64,000 nucleotides of DNA, taken from Eucommia ulmoides (taxonomy: Eukaryota; Streptophyta; Magnoliopsida; Garryales; Eucommiaceae). A program made the translations under genes and the position numbers. This document shows positions 34,250 through 46,464 of this stretch, one piece after another. The notes under the pieces were generated by a model. It worked only from the letters and a program-made list of their open reading frames with translations, was not told where the DNA came from and did not search any database. Positions within the stretch are counted from its first letter, which is position 1. Every line of letters begins with the position of its first letter. The stretch spans positions 17,626,803 to 17,690,802 of the forward strand of contig CM028339.1 of the NCBI GenBank assembly GCA_016647705.1, in the 5' to 3' direction.

Positions 34250-34440
34250 TATTAGAGTTTATTATTATTATTTAGTAAGGGTAGAATTTTCTTTTACTTG
34301 TTTTCTAAGTTTTTCATTGTACGCTTATATAAGTCTATATTTTCAATTATATTCAATTATTCTTTATTCAGAGATAATAAACCCTAGCCGTTGTTTTTCT
34401 TTTTTCTCTAGACTTTTGATGTTATTCATTGATCTTAACA
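34250..34440 (+). repeat. 3' LTR of the copia element
   Basis: 191 bp, matching 29607-29821 apart from the TTA run and scattered substitutions. It ends TTAACA, followed by AGATC and the resumed Athila-like LTR. Confidence 0.85.
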
Positions 34441-34445
34441 AGATC

Positions 34446-35270
34446 TTCGGATAACGGCTAAGTTCCTTCGTTTATTTCTTTATTTCTTAACTTTGGTAGT
34501 TTGTCTGAGCATGTTTAGCTCATTTGTCATTATATATACAGTTATGGTCATTGGCTAAACATCGATTATCTATGGGATTAACATAATTTATGAAAATGTC
34601 GTTTATTTGAATTGTGTTTCTTCAACGGTTGTTCTTCGTTATTCGATTGTGTTTATTGTTCTTATATTTCCATTATATGTTCGTTATGATATACTGAGAA
34701 ATCGGGGTTTGACACTTAGGAGAGGTAATCTTGGATTCGGACTAGGGTTTAAACACAATGCGACGATCTAATAACCCGGGAGGGAGTTAGAAAGTGTGCA
34801 ATCCATGACGTTGGGGCGAGACTCATGTGACTATGTGTTCTACAAAATGCTAGAGGGGGACTTTGGTGTTAACGCGAAATTACATATTCATTCACTTTAC
34901 ACTCTGGAGAGGGAGTGAATGAGTTTACGATATTGAAATTGTCGGATAGGTCGAATACTATTATTGTTAATTAAATGAAACCAAACACGTTTAAGTAATT
35001 GAAGTTAATCCCTAGATAATCTATTCTCCTAAACGTCTCAATATAGTATAAATAGTGTAATTAGATTAATTAATATTTTAGTTTAGTATTTATATTTATA
35101 AACAAAACATATTTTTATTGCCTAAATAAAGTTAGGTTATGATAATCGCGGTACTCAACAACTGTCTAATCCAATCCGAGTGGATATGACAACCCTAACT
35201 CTTTTGATCTATACCAAAACTTTACCCGTACACTTGCAGTGAAAGTAGCAACGTATTTACGCGCTACTAA
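34446..35270 (+). repeat. LTR copy 1 (right part) of the Athila-like family
   Basis: It continues the LTR interrupted at 29606 and matches about 35790-36605 closely (TTCTTTATTTCTTAACTTTGG, CATGACGTTGGGGCGAGACT, TACACTTGCAGTGAAAGTAG). It stops about nine bases short of the LTR end. Confidence 0.8.
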
Positions 35271-35285
35271 ATTTTGGGGGGTATT
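35271..35285 (+). other. Polypurine tract wedged between two LTRs
   Basis: ATTTTGGGGGGTATT is the family polypurine tract (compare 953-967 on the minus strand). Here it directly follows the truncated LTR copy 1, so the primer-binding site and whole internal region have been deleted between the two LTRs. Confidence 0.7.
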
Positions 35286-36611
35286 TGATAGGGGTAATTT
35301 ATCCATTTATTTCCAAACCGAATTTGGTAGTTTTTTAGTATTTTTATCGTGTTTTAATTTGTTTTTATATAAATCAGGTGTTTGAGATGAAAATGAGCTA
35401 AAAAGATTAAAAATCAAGCTAATTAATGGAACAATGGTGGAAAAATGATGAAAAATGTCAAGTTGTCAACTGATGTAGCGGTGAAATAACAGAGAGCTCA
35501 ATTTCACTTTATCTGTCCACCGCTACAGTAGTGAAACAACAGATTACCCACTGATGAACCACCACTGCAGGGATCAAGCCATTTTTGAGCTCAATATCTC
35601 AAAAATATTTTGAGATATTTTTGTTCCCATGTCCTCTCCCCCACTCATATTTTTGGCCAAGAGACCTTATTAGAGATAATAAAGGATAGTCTTGAGAGTT
35701 TTTGGGGGAGCTCATTCAACCCGAAAAAGAAGATCATAAAGCAAAGAAGGAGAAACGCTCTCGGAGTGGTTTTAGTGTCGAATCTTCAAATAACGGCTAA
35801 ATTCTTTCGTTTGTTTCTTTATTTCTTAACTTTGGTAGTTTGTCTAAGCATGTTTAGCTCATTTATCATTGTATATATGGTTATGACTAATGGCTAAACA
35901 TGGATTATCTATGGGATTAACATAATTTATGAAAATGTCGTTTGTTTGAATTGTGTTTCTTTAACGGTTGTTCTTCGCTATTAGATTATATTTACCGTTC
36001 TTGTATTTCCATTATATGCTTGTCAATACTGAGAAATCGAGGTTTAACACTTGGGAGAGGTAACCCCGGATTCAGACTAGGGTTTAAATACAACACGACG
36101 ATCTAATAACCCAGGAGGAAGTTAGAAAATGTACAATCCATGACGTTGGGGCGAGACTCATGTGACTATGTGTTCTACAAAACACTAGAGGGGGACTTTG
36201 GTGTTAACGCGAAGTCATATATTCATTCACTTTACACTCGAGAGAGAGAGTGAATGAGTTTACGATACTGAAATTGTCAGATAGGTCGAATATCTTTATT
36301 GTTAAGTAAACAAAATCAAACACGTTTAAGTAAATGAAGTTAATTCATAGATAATTCATTCCCCTAAACGTCTCAATATAGTATAAATAGTGTAATTAAA
36401 TTAATTAGTATTTTAGTTTAGTATTTATATTTATAAACAAAACATATTTTTATCACCTAAATAAAGTTAGATTATGATAATCGCGGTACTCAACGATCGT
36501 CTAATCCAATCTTTGTGGATACGACAACCCTAACTCATCCAATCTATACTAAAACTTGATCGGTACACTTGCGGTGAAAGTAGCGATGTATTTACGCGCT
36601 ACCACTTATCA
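35286..36611 (+). repeat. LTR copy 2 of the Athila-like family
   Basis: It starts TGATAGGGGTAATTTATCC and ends ACCACTTATCA, giving TGATA...TATCA termini and a 1.33-kb length. Intact and uninterrupted, it serves as the empty-site reference for the copia insertion in copy 1. Confidence 0.85.
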
Positions 36612-37290
36612 AGCAGTGAGCATTCACGTCAAAATGTAAGATTCGGGTATTAGGAAAGTGATTGACCAGTTAATCTTGAAACCTAGGATGGTCGAGTAAT
36701 TAATTCTTCTAGTGTGTCTTTCCATGTAATGCCTCGAGCTAATTAGATTGGGATCATTGGCGAAACACTTGTTACATGTACATTTTAAAAAATCTAGTAG
36801 GACTAATATTGCATATATTAATCACTAAGTTAATTATTTTAAAAAATAAAATAATAATATAAAAAATATAGAGATGAATAAGGTGTTTTTGAGATTGAAA
36901 TTCATTAAGTTGTTAATTTTGAGTGTTGAGATCACTTAGACTTGAGATTGAGCTTCATGAACAAAGTAAAACTTCGACTAAAATTAGATGTTTTTTTATT
37001 TAAATAATAATTATCTCTTTCGATACGCATGTATTCCAACTAATGTGCCTGTGTGTGTATATATATATTTTAAGTTTACCTATAGTGCTTGATAGATTAT
37101 CATAAGTAGTATAGATGTTTGTAGGTATCATCAATGTAAACTTTCGTGAAATTAAAATTCATCTACCGGGGATCGTGTCGGGGTTTAAATGCTTATTTCA
37201 TATGCTAAATGCAATCGTATTCCCTATGAAAGTGACTTGTTCATTTTGTTTAAGTTTTTGTTTTGCTTGAGGACTAGCAAAGTGTGAGAG
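36612..37290 (+). mobile_element. 3' internal tail of the intron-3 Athila-like element
   Basis: AT-rich, no coding content recognised. Near 37260-37290 it has TTTTGCTTGAGGACTAGCAA then AGTGTGAGAG. The GCTTGAGGACTAGCAA block is a common signature just before the polypurine tract and 3' LTR of Athila-type elements. Confidence 0.5.
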
Positions 37291-38483
37291 TGTAATCATT
37301 CTCAATTTGTATCACATTTTGAACCTTAATCTATAATTTTGTTAGTTTTTTTATAAATTTTTAATTAGTAATAACACAATTTAATATTTTTCGTAGGTAT
37401 AAGATTGAAAATGAAGTAATACCGAAAAAGAGCAAAGAAAATGGCGAAGAAAGGGAAAAAATTGGAGTAAAACCCCATGACCCGCGCAGTAGTGGGTTGC
37501 GGGTACAACCCATCTAGTTGGGCTAGTAAACCAAGTTAGTAGTCACAAGTGCGACTTGGATCCAAGATCTACTGCCAAAACCGTTTAAAATTTTGTCAAT
37601 TAAAGGTCATTAAATGGAGAATTGAAGGGGGGATTTGCTACTTCGACATTATTCTTTGGGGTACCTTCATTCCTTATATTCATTCTTTATTTTTTATCTT
37701 CATTCTTTATCTTCTACACTTAGGCGAGAACAAAAACATTCCATTGAAGGAGATTGGGAGCTAAGATCAGTGTCAAAGAAGAAATTCATGGGATCTAACA
37801 ATTCCATGAACAACTAAGGCTCCAAACCGGTTTAGGTTTTATTTGTTCTGGATTTTCTCAATGTAATTCTATTTCTTATTTTATTTTATTTGTATGTAAG
37901 GTTGTATAACAAAGATATTAATGTTGTTACATCGTTTATCCAATTAACTCTTGCTTTTATCATTTTTTTAAATGTTAGAAATAAATTATTGGTATTTGTG
38001 GGTTAGATCTAATACATGTGATTTAGATCTAACCGTTATACAACCCGCTCTCATTGGAATTGATAGAATTTTATAGGATGAATTATGCCTAGGGATTAAT
38101 TAACCATAAATTAGTAGGAATTGAATGCCGAAAATAGCTCATGTCGATTAAACAGTCAGTTAGATTGATACATTTGATAGGATGGACTAATGCCTAGGGA
38201 TTGGTTTATAGATTAGGAATTGCATCCCGAAAATAGTTCATACCGATAAAATGGTCAAACTTTCGTTGTAATCTATCTTGTAATTAGATTACTTCATTAT
38301 ACACAAAATCAAAATAGATAAATAATATAATGCATTGAGATAATCGAAAAACAAATACTTGCCCATAATTGGTCATTATCATATTATATCTTAATTCAAC
38401 AATTTTTTTATATTTTTATTATTAAAAATCCAAAAACCAATTCTCTTTAATTTTTCTCAAAAAATATGAAAAATTAATAATTA
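37291..38483 (+). repeat. 3' LTR of the intron-3 Athila-like element
   Basis: It starts TGTAATC after the purine tract. The middle is GC-richer (CCCATGACCCGCGCAGTAGT), and an AATTCCATGAACAACTAAGG block resembles the LTR centre of this lineage. From about 38105 it matches the left LTR (25905-27160). It appears to be cut at 38483, where similarity ends. Confidence 0.6.
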
Positions 38484-39740
38484 CAATTGATGTTGGCCTT
38501 AGATTTAATTAAGTAATTGCCTTACACTCCTATTCGGACACCTATCCAGTTGTTTCAAACCATTTTCCTAGTAGTTTGGGGTGTCAACTGCCTTCTTTTT
38601 CTATAAATTTTGAAATGGTTTATTTCTTTCTGTAGTGAGCATTGTTCATGCAACCCTTAATCGAAATAGTGTGTTTTTATTTTTTTGGTAGTTTAACATC
38701 ATTGGTTGGCGGTTTACGAAAAAGAAAAGAAATTGAAGATTGATATAGGAAAAAAAACACACTAATGACCATTAAGAAATAATTTTTTTTTCTCAAATTC
38801 TAAGAAATTCCAGAAGTACTTTAGAAATTTTGAAAATATTTGGGAACAGAAATATGTTTAATAATCACATTTCTGTATATTAATATCAAAAAAAAAAAAA
38901 AAAAAAACCTTGTGAGAAAGGACGGAAATTAGGGAGCAGAAACACTAAACAAACAGAGCCTTAGAAAACATATGATAATACAATTAAATAATTAAAACTG
39001 AATGTATTAAGGATTTATTCAATTAAATATATTAAATACAAAATAAAATAATCACATAATATATTAAGCATTGAGAGATGCAAGAGGTTTCAATGGAGGA
39101 CATAAACAACCTAAAGAAGCTAGTAGAGGAGGAAGCGTCTACCACCGAAAGATGTTTCTACTATCGGAAAAAACTCTTTCAAATCCTTTATAACCAGTTT
39201 AGAAACTTGCCCGGCACTAACATAAGGTATTTTTTTCGCATCTAGTTATTATGAACTCAAATCAAATTCATATTTTGCAAGTAATTTAAACAAGCAAGGA
39301 ACCATCCTATAATCTAGTTAATAGGAACATTCTTGATTCAATGCACTAACGAATAACCAACAAACAGAATGACATACAAACAAGGAACGAAACTATAGTC
39401 AAACAAGTAACTATAGGTTAAGCGTTTGATTATTCCTTATCCTATAGTGGTGCAGATTGGGTGTAGCATGCTAGCGCTCACACTCTTATTCTATGAGTGA
39501 CACTCAAAATTTCAGATCTGCTGATTGTACTAACTTCCACATGAGGGCGCCTATAAACAATCAATTGATTTGTCATGGTTGAAAGAAAAAACAACGCACA
39601 GATTGTACTTGAGTTGATCAATGTCCCCGGAATCAAAGAGTATGACCGTGTTTCTGGTTTCAATTCGCATCATCTCTTTATTCACAACCGTTTGCGCTTT
39701 TTTTGTTAAGCGTATTGAGCTAGGAGTGGACATAAACCTT
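38484..39740. other. Unrecognised DNA in intron 3
   Basis: Around 38920-38965 the phrase AGAAACACTAAACAAACAGAGCC looks like one end of a Tourist-type MITE, but I could not find a partner end. 39080-39740 has a somewhat balanced base composition and short open frames on the minus strand (39478-39733) that match nothing I know. Confidence 0.35.
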
Positions 39741-42515
39741 CTAAATATTTTTTAGTTGTCTGATATATCAAAAAACAAAGAACGATCCAAATAAATCCAA
39801 CAAATTAATATAAATATAAAATATATTTTATATTTTATATTTTATTTTAAAAATAATTTAAAGGTTCTTTTTCAATAACTTCTTTCCAATTTTTCATTTT
39901 TATTTTCCTATTCCCCTCTTCCTTCCTCACGAAGTCGCTCCATTCTCCCAAGCCATTCTGCCCTAATTTACTCCCTTCCTCTTATAATCGCCGAACCCTA
40001 AACCCCTAAACACATGATTGCAATCTAAAAACCCAAACAATTTAATTTGTTCCTCCATCAGTTTTGCCTTGCCGCATCAGCACTGTCGTTGTGCCATCAT
40101 GTCACCATGGACAAATGATGCACACACTACTACCCCCCTCACCATCTACTCTTAATCTTGATCTCCAACTATAACCGTCTCCCTTCTCCATGCGACCATA
40201 TTCGGCTCTATGTTTCTCTCTTATCGATTCTTTATTTAGATCTTAGTGCTCTATCTCCAGATCTGATGTTGATTTACCCAAATTGAACTTTGATTTGGCT
40301 ATATTGAACTTCGGTGAAGATATGGTTTTTAATTTTGCATCTCTCTTTCTCAATTTTATGGTTGTTTTTATTATTGTCAAATTTTGTAACATTTTCCTCT
40401 TCTTTTTTTTTTCATCATTTTTACTCTAGGTAGATAGAGTTTGTTTTTTCGTAGGTGTTTGTGGCGCTGATTTTGTTGGGTTTGACGTAAACAGTTGGAC
40501 AATTTTACTATCAAAATCAAAAGAATGGCCTTTAAAAAATCAAACAATGAATTAAAAAAATTGAACTAATATCAAGTTTTTTTATTTGTTTTAGGATTGA
40601 CAAAATCTTCATGGTCTATTTACAGTTTCATCTTCGCCATTCAAAGGAAAGATTTCTTTAACGCAACATATGTAATTTAAAAAATTCGAGTTTTGTTCTT
40701 GGTGTCAAAAACTTTCTTGGTTTGTACGTGATGTGTGATTCCAATATTGGAATTTGAGGCTAATTTTTTTAACTTTACTTCTGTTTTCAATTATTAGGCC
40801 AATCACTCACATATTTTCCTTTTAATGAAGAGATACTCGCAACAATACTGTGTTTGTTAGTTGTTTATTTATTCAACTTATCCATCTAGAATGCATTTTG
40901 TCCCTCATCAAGATCGTCTCCAGCTACGTGTAGTTGATTTATTCTCAAGTTACATAGTTTTATCATTGTTTCCTCGAGAAATGGCTTTATTTTAATTTTG
41001 AATATTTGTGCAGTGCTGCATTTTTTCTCTCAATTGCATATGAGTCTGATAGATCAACCTGTCGATATTTTTTCGGATATAGATTGGAAGGTATAACTCT
41101 TGCTTAATCTCATTTTCAACTTCTACTAATCTCTCGCCACTCACTCCCATATTTTACTTTCAATGAAGAGATACTGGGAACAATATTGTGTTTGTTAGTT
41201 GTTTATTTATTCAAATTATCCACCGAAAATTCATTTTGTCCCTCATCAAGTTCGTCTCAAGCTACATGGTGTTGATTTATTCTCAAGTTACATGGTTTCG
41301 AGAAGAAATGGCTTTATTTTTAAATGCATTGCACAATCAAAGCATTAGTTTCCAGTGGAGTTCGAGCTGCAACAATAGAATGAACATATTGGGAGGTAAG
41401 TTTCCTTTTTATATTATAGACTTTGCCTTCTCATTTTTCCTTTTTTTTTTTTTTTTTTTTTTTCCAAATTGTTAATAAATTATATCAGATCTCCATTTTA
41501 TGCTTTGTACTCTTTGCTATCTTATATCTCAAGTGCAATTAAGTGACTTCTATTTTGGATTGGTGATTATTATTGTTCCAAAGGGTTTATCTACTTATTT
41601 TTTAAATGTGTATTTAATCTAAGTGATTTAAGCATTAAATTAACTACCTTAAATTGTATTTTTGTTGAATTTAGTATCAATTACATATATTGAAGCTAAT
41701 TTAACTTTAATTAGTTGTGATTTTTTCAATTACCAATAGAATCATTCGTAAATTGATTTTTTATCACACATATTCGTCACTTCCTATAACCCACCATCAA
41801 ATCATTTTTGTTTTAGGATATGAAATGGTAATTATTATCAATTTAATCCGCATTTTTTGTTTTATTATTCTTTTTTTTTTTAATTGCTTGTTATAGATTT
41901 AATTAATTTTTTGTTTTATAATTCTTTGATTTTTCGATTGCTTATTTTCTATGCAGTATTTTTTTTTTTTTTTATTATTATTTAACCACTAAGATTCTAT
42001 ATTTTTTTGTTGTTACAGGCTTATGTAGTCTTGTTTCATTTTCATTGTGCCAATGTAGTTAAATCAAAGAAGTTAAAGCTGAATATTTTTTTTAAGAACA
42101 ATATTGTTGTCATAAAGATTATTTTAAATTGCAATTTCTTTTTTTGTTTAGGTTTAACTCATGTTTAATTATGGTATTATTTTATTAGTTGAATATTTAC
42201 GATATTAGATATTGACTGTATTGTATTTATAATGTAAATTATTAATTAGTGATGATATTTAAATGTTAATTATTGTTAATTTCTTAGTGAAACAAGTGTA
42301 GAATGTTGTTTAAATATAAATGATTAAAATTGTTCAATTTTTTAACAGTTATGCTTTCAGGGAGGAGTTATATGCTAGTATATATATAAAATAAAATTTT
42401 AGTATAGTAGAAATACCCAAGCATCTTAGAAGGTCCCAAGACAGTTGCCAAAAGAGTCTCTTCACTGCGAAAATCAATTAAAAATTATAAACTTGTGAAA
42501 TCTACATTCAAAGAC
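39741..42515. other. Unrecognised DNA in intron 3 with a 190-bp direct repeat
   Basis: About 40800-40997 and 41137-41325 are direct repeats (ATGAAGAGATACT, TGTTTGTTAGTTGTTTATTTA, TTTGTCCCTCATCAAG, cut here into short phrases). A CT-rich, leader-like stretch lies at 39900-40230. T-rich tracts occur at 41440-41463 and 41960-41980. GCTAGTATATATATA at about 42374 resembles the sequence at 23730. No coding call. Confidence 0.35.
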
Positions 42516-42516
42516 A

Positions 42517-43319
42517 GGTGGCGTTTGGTTAGTGTTTTCATTTTTCATCCTAATTGAGATGAGATGGGATAGAATGGGACGAGAATTATATTTCCTTATC
42601 GCAAAAAAATTGCATTTAGTAATAACATAATTCGGTTTCATTTTGAAAACAGAATCACGTTTGGTAATGATATTATTATAGGAATTGTTTTCTCAACAAT
42701 TGTTCTTTTTTTATTTTTTTTCTCTTAAATGTATGATAATAAATACCAAATGACACTAAATTCAAAAAAATAAACATTAATTAATATCTAAAAATATTGA
42801 CATATTATATATAAATACCGCACATCTTTTACAATAGATGTCCAATTTAATTAAATATGATTTTTAGTAGCAAAAATACATTTGTATAGCGAAACCTTTT
42901 GTCAAAGATAACAAACAATGTTTCGTAGCAAATAGTTTACCGTTCAATAGCAAAATATTTTTTTTTTGAGAAAAATACACAAATTCCCTCTGTATACTAA
43001 AAATTATTGCCTAATTTATATTTGTGCATGTTTTCAAAATTAAAAACGTAAACCATCAATATACAATAAAAAAAAATAAAAAGGAAAAAAAAATTGAGCC
43101 TAATAAAAGTTGAACAAGTGACCTCTTTTTGGGATGAGTTTTTTGGGAATGAAAAAATTCAAATTTGTTTTGTTTCTCCAATTCTCAAGAATTTTGAAAT
43201 CAATCCCAAAATTTTGGGAGGAGATGGGAACGAAAATGGATTTACCTAACGCGTTCCCAAACATCAATCCCAAAAATCTGGAGATAGGATGGGATGAGAA
43301 TACTAAACAAACGGGACCT
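42517..43319. mobile_element. Tourist-like MITE, about 0.8 kb
   Basis: The left end GGTGGCGTTTGGTTAGTGTT and the complement of the right end GGTCCCGTTTGTTTAGTATT form an inverted repeat of the GGxxxCGTTTGGTTAG type. Sub-terminal GAGATGGGATAGAATGGGAC and GATAGGATGGGATGAGAAT also mirror each other. No transposase. No clear target-site duplication was confirmed. It lies within 100 bp of exon 3 of the ANK-PGG gene. Confidence 0.6.
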
Positions 43320-43417
43320 CTACTGCTACACATTTTAATTATGTCCATCAAATTAATGAAGTTTCAAGTTTATTTTTCAATTAAATGAATTTAATTTATT
43401 TTGAATTTTTTTTTTAC

Positions 43418-43603
43418 CTCGGCTTGCTAAGGTACCTCCGCCAATAAGACCTCTGTGTTGTGTTGATTGGTCAAGTTCTTCATCACTTGACTCATGAACT
43501 TCGATGTGTCGTTCATTGAACTTTGGCCTGTAAATTTCTTCCAGGTGGTGACCTCCATGGGAATGGTGATGTCTACCGTCCAAAGGTGAATGTACCCTCA
43601 CAC
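43418..43603 (-). CDS. ANK-PGG gene exon 3: His/acid-rich linker
   Basis: The acceptor is TTTGAAG at 43604 and the donor CGAG|GTAAAA at 43417. The frame, fixed by phase 1 on both sides, reads (C)VRVHSPLDGRHHHSHGGHHL, EEIYRPKFNERHIEV, then HESSDEELDQST and GLIGGGTLASR, joining V of exon 4. This matches the variable linker between ankyrin blocks in this family. Rich in His (HHHSHGGHH) and acidic residues, no ankyrin fold. Confidence 0.75.
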
Positions 43604-43716
43604 CTTCAAAAAATAATATTTGGAATTTTTAAAATTATTATTTATTAATTAAATCAATTAACAGACTAATCATATATTCATGAAAAATAAAAATATAAAA
43701 AGGAATTAATACAGAC

Positions 43717-43866
43717 AATTATAGATCCATCTTTGCCAGAAAACAAATTTGGAGCTGCTTGGAAAAACAGAAGGCTTCTGAGCCAATATCCTAAGTGCGT
43801 AGTTCCCATAAAGATCTTGAACAACGCCAAGATGTGGGTACCTCTTCAGCAGCCTTGACGCTATAT
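43717..43866 (-). CDS. ANK-PGG gene exon 2: ankyrin repeat and FWQRWIY segment
   Basis: The acceptor is AATTACAG at 43867 and the donor AATT|GTCTGT at 43716. It reads (D)IASRLLKRYPHLGVVQDLYG, NYALRILAQKPSVFPS, then SKFVFWQRWIYN(C). The ALRILAQKPSxFPS and FWQRWIY motifs are hallmarks of the second block of ANK-PGG proteins. Both junction codons (D and C) are completed exactly by exons 1 and 3. It is too short to show up as a long open frame. Confidence 0.85.
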
Positions 43867-43871
43867 CTGTA

Positions 43872-44139
43872 ATTCATAACTTAATAATCACTAACTAATC
43901 ATGAATAATCATTTAATCCCTAATAAATGAACAAGTCCATAGTCCAAATTTTCATAACAAAATACTCAACCCTCTAAAAATATGACTGTAAAAATGCCCT
44001 TTTTAAGAATATTTCCAACAATTTACGTCCCATACCATAATAAATAACTACTCTTTTGCGCTCTTTTTTTTTTTTTCGTATTTTTAACAAAAACTGAGGC
44101 TCCAACAATTATGGCATTTGCTAGGATAAATTGTAACAC
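43872..44139. other. 3' end of intron 1
   Basis: AT-rich sequence with a poly-T run (44065-44077). Nothing recognised. Confidence 0.5.
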
Positions 44140-44384
44140 CCCCTATAACATGCCCATGCAGCCCACTAGCACCGTGCCTTTCGGACTAAGTCCGCGTGAC
44201 CCAAATTATTTAAGCTAAAGTACTAGTAGTTGCCCATATAATACTTCATGTATCAGATAATTTTTTCTAATACTACCGCATAGTACTTTCGATCAAGATT
44301 TGGGACGTATGTACTTCATGAACTCGTTTCATTTGTTTCATGTGGTCGGGATTTTTCGAAATACCTTCTATCAAATGTACCCTA
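44140..44384 (+). repeat. LTR-like fragment
   Basis: It begins TGTAACACCCCCTATAACAT, a start typical of plant gypsy LTRs, and continues for about 245 bp before meeting another LTR-like start. No partner copy in this window. Confidence 0.25.
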
Positions 44385-46045
44385 TGTTGGGGATAATCCC
44401 TATAAACAATCTTAGATGAATTTATTTCTAGTAATAATCTCAAGCAAATAAATAATTAATGGTATTTTGATATTATTTTTGAATTATATCTATATTGTTG
44501 TAGACCACGAATGTGAAGTTAAAATTGCTTACCTCTTGAATATGATTAAAATGCGGAGGGCAAAAACAATAAGTAACTTGTATTCTAAATTGTTACTAGT
44601 CGGTATTAGATAGTTGAAACTAGTTTTCAACGATTTAGATTGTCTTGTTAGGGTGTTTTACTTTTATGAAGATCATGAGTCCTAAACCATAGTATGAGAT
44701 ACTAGAAACAATCACAAGAGAATTTACTAGTATAGTAAAAAACCGAACATGATCATATTTACATCTTACATGGTAGTTTTATTCAATGTCATAGAATTAT
44801 TTATATATGATAGTATTTGTGATATTTTGATTTGATGTATTGTATATTATATGTATGAGTTGCTATCATTTGATAACACTAAGTGTTGTATTCTACTCAT
44901 GAAACTTCAAATGTATTCATTGAGTATAGTGAGACATACTTATGAATATACTGGTATGCAAAATACGATCTATCACTCTCATCAAAGAGAGATTTGTCCT
45001 ACGTGATTTGATTTAATATAATTCACGAAAACATCAGGCCAAAGCAATGTGGTGATAGGGATGAAATTCTAATTGGTTTTACAAAGAATTATATCAATCA
45101 ATGTTGATATGATTGAACTAGGGTTTGTTTTACTTTATCAATGCTATATTGGTCATTTTGGAAATACAAGATAGCAAGATCTCATTGTATGAAAATCATA
45201 CCTGAAGCGATTCTCTTGGTAAAACTTCTATCAACTGAACATGGATGTTATATGTGGTTAGACGTAACTCACAGTTGGAAGAGACACACCTTGAGGAAAG
45301 TATTTCTCCTTGAAGAGCAATTTTTTTTTTATTGATTTTAATTAGTTAGTTAATTAATTAATTTGGTAAGTAATTCTACCATCTAACTTTCGGTATGAAC
45401 CTAATAGGTTGCACCAATAGAAAACAGAAGTCGGGAAAGTCCTTTAAAAAAGAATAGGTAATAATGTTGAACTATTCAAAAGTTCAAGGGCTAAAGTACA
45501 GTTGTGAAAAGAAGGGGTGCAAGGTATTGAACTCTGGACAATACCTATATAAAGGGAAGGCCATTATGGTTGCCCCCCTTGGATGTGATTTTGGCTAAAA
45601 TCGAAATTCAGCCATCCCCTCTTTTTTTGATCTTCGTACTATTGTTTTGATTCTTACTACCACCTAAATCAAAACATATTTGATATTAGAATTGGATTTT
45701 TAAAGATCTTAAGAATACTATCCCTATGGAGCTTTTTGTGTCGATAATGTTAGAAGCAAGACACTTTTATTGCTTTTTGGAGAACTTTTTTCTACTACGG
45801 AACGAGATCAGATCTAGCTACTCTTAGAAAAACCTACTCAAAATCATGCTTTCAAAACAACCAATTTTGAGACTGAATCACCGGAAGAAGGTATATCAAT
45901 TAAATATGGTTTAATCTTTACAAATTTTATTTGTTTTATGTTGATATGGATAGATCCGCTTTAAGGAACATGATATTAATTGTGATTTAAATTTTTGTAT
46001 ATTCCTCTACACAAATCTTGTGATTTTAATATATGGTTCCTTCGA
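44385..46045 (+). repeat. Probable copia-type LTR with primer-binding site
   Basis: It starts TGTTGGGGATAATCCCTATA, like many plant copia LTRs, and contains a TATA box (ACCTATATAAAGGG at about 45541-45554) followed by a 5'-UTR-like CCATTATGG/CCCCTC region. It ends next to TGGAATCAAAGCC (46047-46059), an initiator-tRNA-Met-type primer site. No second LTR is present here, so only the 5' end of the element remains. Confidence 0.4.
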
Positions 46046-46059
46046 GTGGAATCAAAGCC

Positions 46060-46380
46060 AAGTTTGAAACTAACACGAACCAAATTTATTTTGGTTATCT
46101 TTTATGGAATATTGGATTGTAGTAATATTTATTATATATAATTTTTTTATCTTCCCAAAAACAATAGCAATAATAGGTAAATTTGAAAGAGTTTAATCAT
46201 TTTAAAAGTATTTTTATTGAGAATAAAAAATTAGAAAATTCGAGAGAATAGCGTCGCAACAAAGCTAATATTTTATATAATTCTATTTTATTATTATGAG
46301 ATAATTTTAATGGATATGGAATTTAGATACTTCAAAGTTAAATTAGATTTTATTTCAATTATTATTAGATAATTATTAAT

Positions 46381-46419
<39 letters not shown>

Positions 46420-46460
46420 GAGAAAGAGAATCTAAGTATTTGGAATTAACATTCTAATTA
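46060..46460. other. AT-rich DNA with an (AC)n microsatellite
   Basis: Contains (AC)n at 46381-46408, then TATATA and a GA run. No coding content recognised. Confidence 0.5.
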
Positions 46461-46464
46461 AAAT

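Larger units (their letters stand above)
29607..34440 (+). mobile_element. Ty1/copia element, 4.83 kb, in an Athila-like LTR
   Basis: Bounded by LTRs 29607-29821 and 34250-34440 that begin TATTAGAGTTTATTATT (first base pair TA instead of TG) and end in CA. The flanks GAATC and AGATC are imperfect copies of the expected 5-bp duplication. The uninterrupted LTR copy at 35780 reads GTCGAATCTTC across the site, showing where the insertion fell. The coding order gag, protease, integrase, RT, RNase H is typical of copia, but at least fifteen in-frame stops are present. Confidence 0.9.

Noticed and set aside
44140..44384. Considered as the start of a gypsy solo LTR
   Set aside because: Only one end is recognisable and no target duplication was found, so it is kept as a low-confidence fragment only.
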